Assembly (NCBI GenBank): GCA_004557035.1
Contig: SFFB01000001.1
Location: 39,150 to 103,149, forward strand
Direction of reading: 5' to 3'
DNA length: 64,000 bases
From: Bacteroidales bacterium
Lineage (GTDB): Bacteria > Bacteroidota > Bacteroidia > Bacteroidales > Bacteroidaceae
Shown here: positions 60,569-64,000 of the stretch, piece by piece
How the letters are laid out: each line of letters begins with the position of its first letter
Position numbering within the stretch: the stretch's first letter is position 1
Notes under the pieces: generated by a model
Seen by the model: only the letters and a program-made list of their open reading frames with translations
The model's database searches: none
Told to the model about the DNA's origin: nothing
Translations under genes and position numbers: made by a program

Positions 60569-61387
60569 ATGAAAACCCTGCCTATCTTACGCCTCTGCCT
60601 GCTTATTGCGGTGCTGACGGGCCTCAACGGCTGCGACCTGCTCGACTATCATCCCTACGACGGGCGCTTCAGCGGGGCCAAAGACATCAACGCGCGCAAC
60701 ATCGGGCGTATCGAAACCGCCACCCGGGGGCGAGACTCGCTCGTCTTTGCCGTCATCACCGACACCCAGCGCTGGTATGACGAAACCCACGACGCCGTCA
60801 ACAGCATCAACGCGCGACCCGAAATTGACTTTGTCATTCACTGCGGCGACCTGACCGACTTCAGTGCCACGCGCGAGTTTGAGTGGATGCGCGACGAACT
60901 CGAGCGTCTGGCCGTGCCCTATGTCTGCCTCATCGGCAACCACGACTGTCTGGCCAACGGGCCGCGCGTGTTCCAGGCGATGTTTGGCACGCCCAACTTC
61001 TCGTTTGACGCCGGCGACACCCACTTTGTCTGTCTCGACACCAACGCGCTCGAGCACGACTACTCGGTGCCCATTCCCGACTTTGCCTTTATCAATGCCG
61101 ACCTTCAGGCACTGCCATCGACCACACGCCGCACCATCGCGGCCATGCACGCCTGTCCGTATTCAGACCAATTCAACAACAACATCGCGCCGCAGTTTCA
61201 CGAAAAGATGCAAACCTATCCCGACCTGCAGTTTGCCGTCTGCGGCCATCAGCACGCCACCACTGTGATCGAGCCCTACGGCGACGGCTTCAAATATTAC
61301 CAATGCGGCGCAGCCAAAGGCCGGAAATATCTCATCTTCACCCTGAAAAAAGACGGAGGATACCATCGTGAAGTCATTGATTACTAA
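60569..61387 (+). CDS. metallophosphoesterase lipoprotein
   Basis: The 272-residue protein has a lipoprotein signal ending in GLNGC (Cys near residue 22), then a calcineurin-like phosphoesterase domain: AVITDTQRWYDE, FVIHCGDLTDFS, LIGNHDCLANG, and CGHQHATT, giving the metal-binding Asp/His/Asn set. The GNHD motif and GHxH are intact. The substrate is unknown; it would act in the periplasm. It overlaps the next gene by 20 nt. Confidence 0.9.
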   Translation: MKTLPILRLCLLIAVLTGLNGCDLLDYHPYDGRFSGAKDINARNIGRIETATRGRDSLVFAVITDTQRWYDETHDAVNSINARPEIDFVIHCGDLTDFSATREFEWMRDELERLAVPYVCLIGNHDCLANGPRVFQAMFGTPNFSFDAGDTHFVCLDTNALEHDYSVPIPDFAFINADLQALPSTTRRTIAAMHACPYSDQFNNNIAPQFHEKMQTYPDLQFAVCGHQHATTVIEPYGDGFKYYQCGAAKGRKYLIFTLKKDGGYHREVIDY

Positions 61388-62126
61388 AAGTCTCATCGCT
61401 CTGTCTGCACTCTGGTTTGCCGTCAGTCAGACCCACGCAGCAGAAGCCGGCACGCCGACGCTGTCAGACTCCGTCATCACGGTAGACGTAGAACCCGACA
61501 CCCTGCCCGCCTGCACGGCCGACATACACGGCTCGACGGACCGTTCGGAACCGGTCACGCCCTATATGCGCCGCACGGAGCGCTTCCGTCGCAGTTGGAA
61601 CCACCTTATTCCCAACCAGACGAGCTTTCAAGTGGCCGGCGGCATCGGTGCTTTCTCTATCAGCATCGGCTGGTATTACGGTCGGCGCGAGCAGTGGGAG
61701 ACCGACGTGCTCTGGGGCTTCGTACCCAAGGCCAACGGCGACGATATGCACCAGACGCTCACCGTGAAGCAGCGCTTCGTACCCTGGCACCTGAGCCTCT
61801 TCAAAAGTCACCGGTGGACGGTCGAACCGCTCACGGCCGGTGCCTTCATCAACTGCATCTTTGGCGAAGGTTTTTGGGAGAAAGCCCCTTCAAAATACAC
61901 CAAAGGCTATTACGGATTCAACACCAAAGTGCGCTACAACCTTTTCGTGGGCCAGCGCCTGCGCTACAACATCCCGCGCCGCCACCGCAAGTTCAACCGC
62001 TCAGTGGCCTTCTACTACGAGCTGAGCATGAGCGACCTCTACCTCGTCTCGTCCATCCCCAACAAACAAGTCTCTTTTTTTGAAACACTCACCCTTGCCC
62101 TCGGCCTGCGTTTTCAGGTGTTCTGA
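61368..62126 (+). CDS. exported protein, probable outer-membrane beta-barrel
   Basis: The 252-residue protein has an export signal (SLIALSALWFAVSQTHA) and a mature part rich in alternating aromatic strands (FQVAGGIGAFSISIGWYYG, VRYNLFVGQRLRYNI, VSFFETLTLALGLRFQVF), ending in Phe as many outer-membrane proteins do. No family was recognised. It overlaps the phosphoesterase gene by 20 nt. Confidence 0.75.
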   Translation: MKSLITKSLIALSALWFAVSQTHAAEAGTPTLSDSVITVDVEPDTLPACTADIHGSTDRSEPVTPYMRRTERFRRSWNHLIPNQTSFQVAGGIGAFSISIGWYYGRREQWETDVLWGFVPKANGDDMHQTLTVKQRFVPWHLSLFKSHRWTVEPLTAGAFINCIFGEGFWEKAPSKYTKGYYGFNTKVRYNLFVGQRLRYNIPRRHRKFNRSVAFYYELSMSDLYLVSSIPNKQVSFFETLTLALGLRFQVF

Positions 62127-62150
62127 GTGCACGGTTTTATGCTAAAGCCA

Positions 62151-62759
62151 ATGGAAACCAACGAACAAATCATTGCCATCAAGCGCGCTTGCCGCGGACT
62201 GATGAACGGTCCCGTGAGCGCCTCCATGCGTGAGAAAGGTCTCACCTATAAGGTCAACTTCGGCGTGGAACTGCCCCGTCTGAGAGAGCTGGCCGACACG
62301 CTGCCCCACAACTACGACCTCGCGGCCGCGCTCTGGAAAGAAAACATCCGCGAGTGTCGGCTGCTGGCCGGTATGCTGATGCCCACCGACGCTTTTGATG
62401 CCGAGCTGGCCGACCTTTGGGTGGAGCAGATGCAGTTTGAAGAAGAGGCCGAGTGCACCACAGCCCATCTCTTCTCCCGCCTGCCCTATGCCTCGGGCAA
62501 GGCCTTCGAGTGGATGGCTCGCGAAGAGCGGCTGTTCCGTCTCTGTGGCTGGCTGCTCTTTTCGGCACTCTTCAAAAACGGCATGACGCCTGCGCCTCGC
62601 GATGCCCGCGAACTGATGGACCAGGCCCGTAGCGAGCTCTCCGCCGTGGCCGACCGCCGGGTGGCGGCTGCCGCCCAACGGGCCGTGATGCATTTCATGG
62701 CCCTCGGCGCCGAACAGGAGCAAATGGGCGACGCCATGCTCACCGCCTGCGGTCTATGA
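62151..62759 (+). CDS. AlkD-like DNA alkylation repair protein
   Basis: The 202-residue protein is helical with HEAT-like units and resembles DNA alkylation repair proteins: GLTYKVNFGVELPRLRELAD, LWKENIRECRLLAGMLM, and GKAFEWMAREERLFRLCGW. AlkD removes bulky alkylated bases without flipping them. The ATG at 62151 was chosen; 62139 is an alternative. It is 24 nt after the beta-barrel gene. Confidence 0.8.
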   Translation: METNEQIIAIKRACRGLMNGPVSASMREKGLTYKVNFGVELPRLRELADTLPHNYDLAAALWKENIRECRLLAGMLMPTDAFDAELADLWVEQMQFEEEAECTTAHLFSRLPYASGKAFEWMAREERLFRLCGWLLFSALFKNGMTPAPRDARELMDQARSELSAVADRRVAAAAQRAVMHFMALGAEQEQMGDAMLTACGL

Positions 62760-62784
62760 CAGGTCGTCGGCCGTCCGATTGTCT

Positions 62785-62930
62785 TTTGTCGGAACGCCTT
62801 CGGGCGTTATCTTTGAGATAAGAAATAAGAGAGAGGCCCCTGTGGCCTCTTTTTTTGTGCCTTTCAGGCCGTTACGGGGCTAAGGACAGGAAAAACTGTC
62901 CTTATGCCCGTAATTTTTGTCCTTATGGCG
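62785..62930 (+). repeat. dispersed promoter-hairpin-palindrome element, copy E
   Basis: TTTG (62785-62788), 19 nt, TATCTTTG (62808-62815), purine-rich stretch, hairpin GAGAGGCC/GGCCTCT (62831-62850) with T7, then TTCAGGCCGTTACGGGGCTA, AGGACAG and CTGTCCTTATGCCCG, with a further TGTCCTTATGG. It is one of the best-conserved copies and sits 25 nt after the AlkD-like gene. Confidence 0.8.
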
Positions 62931-63283
62931 CGGCCAACGGTCCTTAGGACAGGAGCGAAAATCTTGAATTTGTGAACTTTTTACCGCCATTCCGTCTGCG
63001 CCAGACGGCTTTTTGAAGAAAAAACAACTTTTTTCGTCATCCCCGGCCCCAACATTTGAACTTCAAGAATGGTTAAAAATTCTCCGGAATAGCGTTTTCG
63101 ATAGATTGGGGCAGAGGCGGAACGGTGAGGTTTTGGGACGGTGAGGACAAGACGAGGGCCGACGACGAGGGCGATTGGGGAAGGGGAAGGAAGGTCAGAG
63201 CGGTAAATCACGGGCTGAAAGGCCGTTTAAGGTAGGTCGTTCAAAATTGAAAAAGATATTGGGATTGTTTATATTAAATCAAT

Positions 63284-63546
63284 GCGGCCCTGAAAGCCCA
63301 ACTTGCAAGCCCTGAAAGGGCGCCACATATCAGCCCGGGTCGTTAGGCCCGGGTATACGAAGTGCGTGATATTTCCGGCCTGTAAGGTCGGCACATCAAA
63401 CGTCTAATTATCAATTTATTATTTCAATAGTACATTCCCGTAATGTACCGACCTTGCAGGCCGGAAATTAGAGGGATAATCCACTACCCAGGCCTAACGA
63501 CCCGGGCTATGATGTGACGGCCCTACAGGCCTTGCAGGGCCGCGCA
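63284..63546. repeat. inverted pair of palindromic modules (REP-like cluster)
   Basis: Left module (63284-63396) and right module (63434-63546, inverted) share GCGGCCCTG...AAG...CCTG, CCCGGGTCGTTAGGCCCGGG and TTTCCGGCCTG-AAGGTCGG-ACAT. Each sub-block is itself palindromic. The pair could form a very long hairpin. The rest of the gap from 62930 to 63854 holds no convincing ORF. Confidence 0.75.
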
Positions 63547-63854
63547 ATAATTAAATTCAGAATTTCAATTTTAAATATCCTGCGTATAAGGCTGCCTTTT
63601 TGACAAGATTTCCACACCAAGACCCATCATCTTTTGACCTTCCCACCCTTTCGCATAATACATATCACCACGCGAATGACCTATGCCCAATCAATCATCC
63701 GCCGGCGGCGCCGTTTTCTGATTTTGCGAGACAAATGCCAACTTGAGGCGGCAAAAAGCCGACCAATCAATCTTTGTCGGCGAAAAAATGCCGTCAGTCA
63801 TTGATTTATTCCTAAATTTGCAGTCTACAAATCACAAGTCATCGACACACACTT

Positions 63855-64000
63855 ATGATTAACAGAGAATTGATTAGGCTGAAAGTGGTTCAGCTGGTGT
63901 ATGCCTACTACCGTAACGACGGCAAGACAATAGAAACGGCACAAAAAGAGTTGCTCTTCAGCCTCGGCAAGGCTTATGAGCTGTATGAATATCTCCTGCT
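63855..64000 (+). CDS. nusB: NusB-family transcription antitermination factor (5' part)
   Basis: The first 48 residues read MINRELIRLKVVQLVYAYYR, then NDGKTIETAQKELLFSLGKA, matching the Bacteroidetes NusB N-terminus. NusB with NusE binds boxA RNA and promotes rRNA antitermination. TAAATTTG at 63813-63820 is the probable -7 box. The gene runs past the end of the window. Confidence 0.88.
   Translation, partial: MINRELIRLKVVQLVYAYYRNDGKTIETAQKELLFSLGKAYELYEYLL

Noticed and set aside
62981..63211. 76-codon minus-strand open frame in the repeat-rich gap
   Set aside because: Ser/Pro/Arg-rich translation without motifs, no promoter box and no ribosome site; more likely non-coding spacer.
63284..63546. 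CRISPR array
   Set aside because: The repeats are inverted palindromic modules, not evenly spaced direct repeats with unique spacers, and no cas gene is present.

Overview
The window looks like a chromosomal stretch from a Bacteroidales bacterium, most likely Prevotellaceae or a close relative, with a fairly high GC content for that order. The evidence is: many promoters with the Bacteroidetes sigma pattern (TTTG, about 19-20 nt, then TAnnTTTG); a short 286-residue primary sigma factor; a chorismate mutase fused to the C-terminus of DAHP synthase; PUR-alpha-like DUF3276 and DUF1573 proteins; an amidase/MlaD pair; and a serine-type sulfatase. No transposase, phage gene, CRISPR array or rRNA gene was seen. 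One tRNA (Lys, TTT) is present.

Layout. 1-9.5 kb: bL31 type B, a GH109-like oxidoreductase/glycosidase, tRNA-Lys, a DUF3298 lipoprotein, a UvrD/PcrA helicase, a small lipoprotein, a TrmN6-type methyltransferase, an M23/LysM peptidase and a DUF1573 protein. 9.5-16 kb: exonuclease III, SppA, LpxK, purine nucleoside phosphorylase, an EamA transporter and an LrgA/LrgB pair. 16-20.2 kb (minus strand): RpoD, RNase Y, ZapA, a coiled-coil protein and an unknown protein. 20.3-32 kb: a PiT phosphate transporter behind a structured leader, DUF3276, a biotin-dependent-type carboxyltransferase whose terminal carrier domain lacks the biotinyl lysine, FabI, a TPR protein, Nudix, QueA and Amt. 32-45.3 kb: amidase, MlaD, LeuB, EtfB-EtfA-acyl-CoA dehydrogenase, IlvE, a coiled-coil lipoprotein, thioesterase, AroB, and a membrane flavin/FeS protein with a membrane-anchored nitroreductase. 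45.4-49.6 kb: the Phe/Tyr operon pheA-aminotransferase-DAHPS/CM-tyrA. 50-62.8 kb: sulfatase with a membrane AraC regulator, a 2[4Fe-4S] ferredoxin, RlmN, PdxA, a four-gene set that looks like a polar-lipid head-group pathway, an HhH protein, a phosphoesterase lipoprotein, a beta-barrel candidate and an AlkD-like protein. 62.8-64 kb: a repeat-rich spacer and the start of nusB.

The most interesting signals are not ordinary genes. First, upstream of pheA there is a complete transcription attenuator: promoter, a 17-codon leader peptide with eight Phe/Tyr codons in nine, an antiterminator strand just after its stop codon, and a terminator before pheA. Second, five dispersed intergenic copies of a roughly 150-bp element share a promoter-like start, a terminator-like hairpin about 35-40 nt later, and a conserved palindrome built on GCATAAGGACAG; they could each make a very short RNA. 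Third, a large inverted pair of palindromic modules lies upstream of nusB. Fourth, the nucleotidyltransferase / ATP-grasp-like / CDP-alcohol transferase / flippase-like set may build an undescribed polar lipid.

All calls come from reading the sequence and recalled family knowledge. No database search, alignment program or folding program was run.
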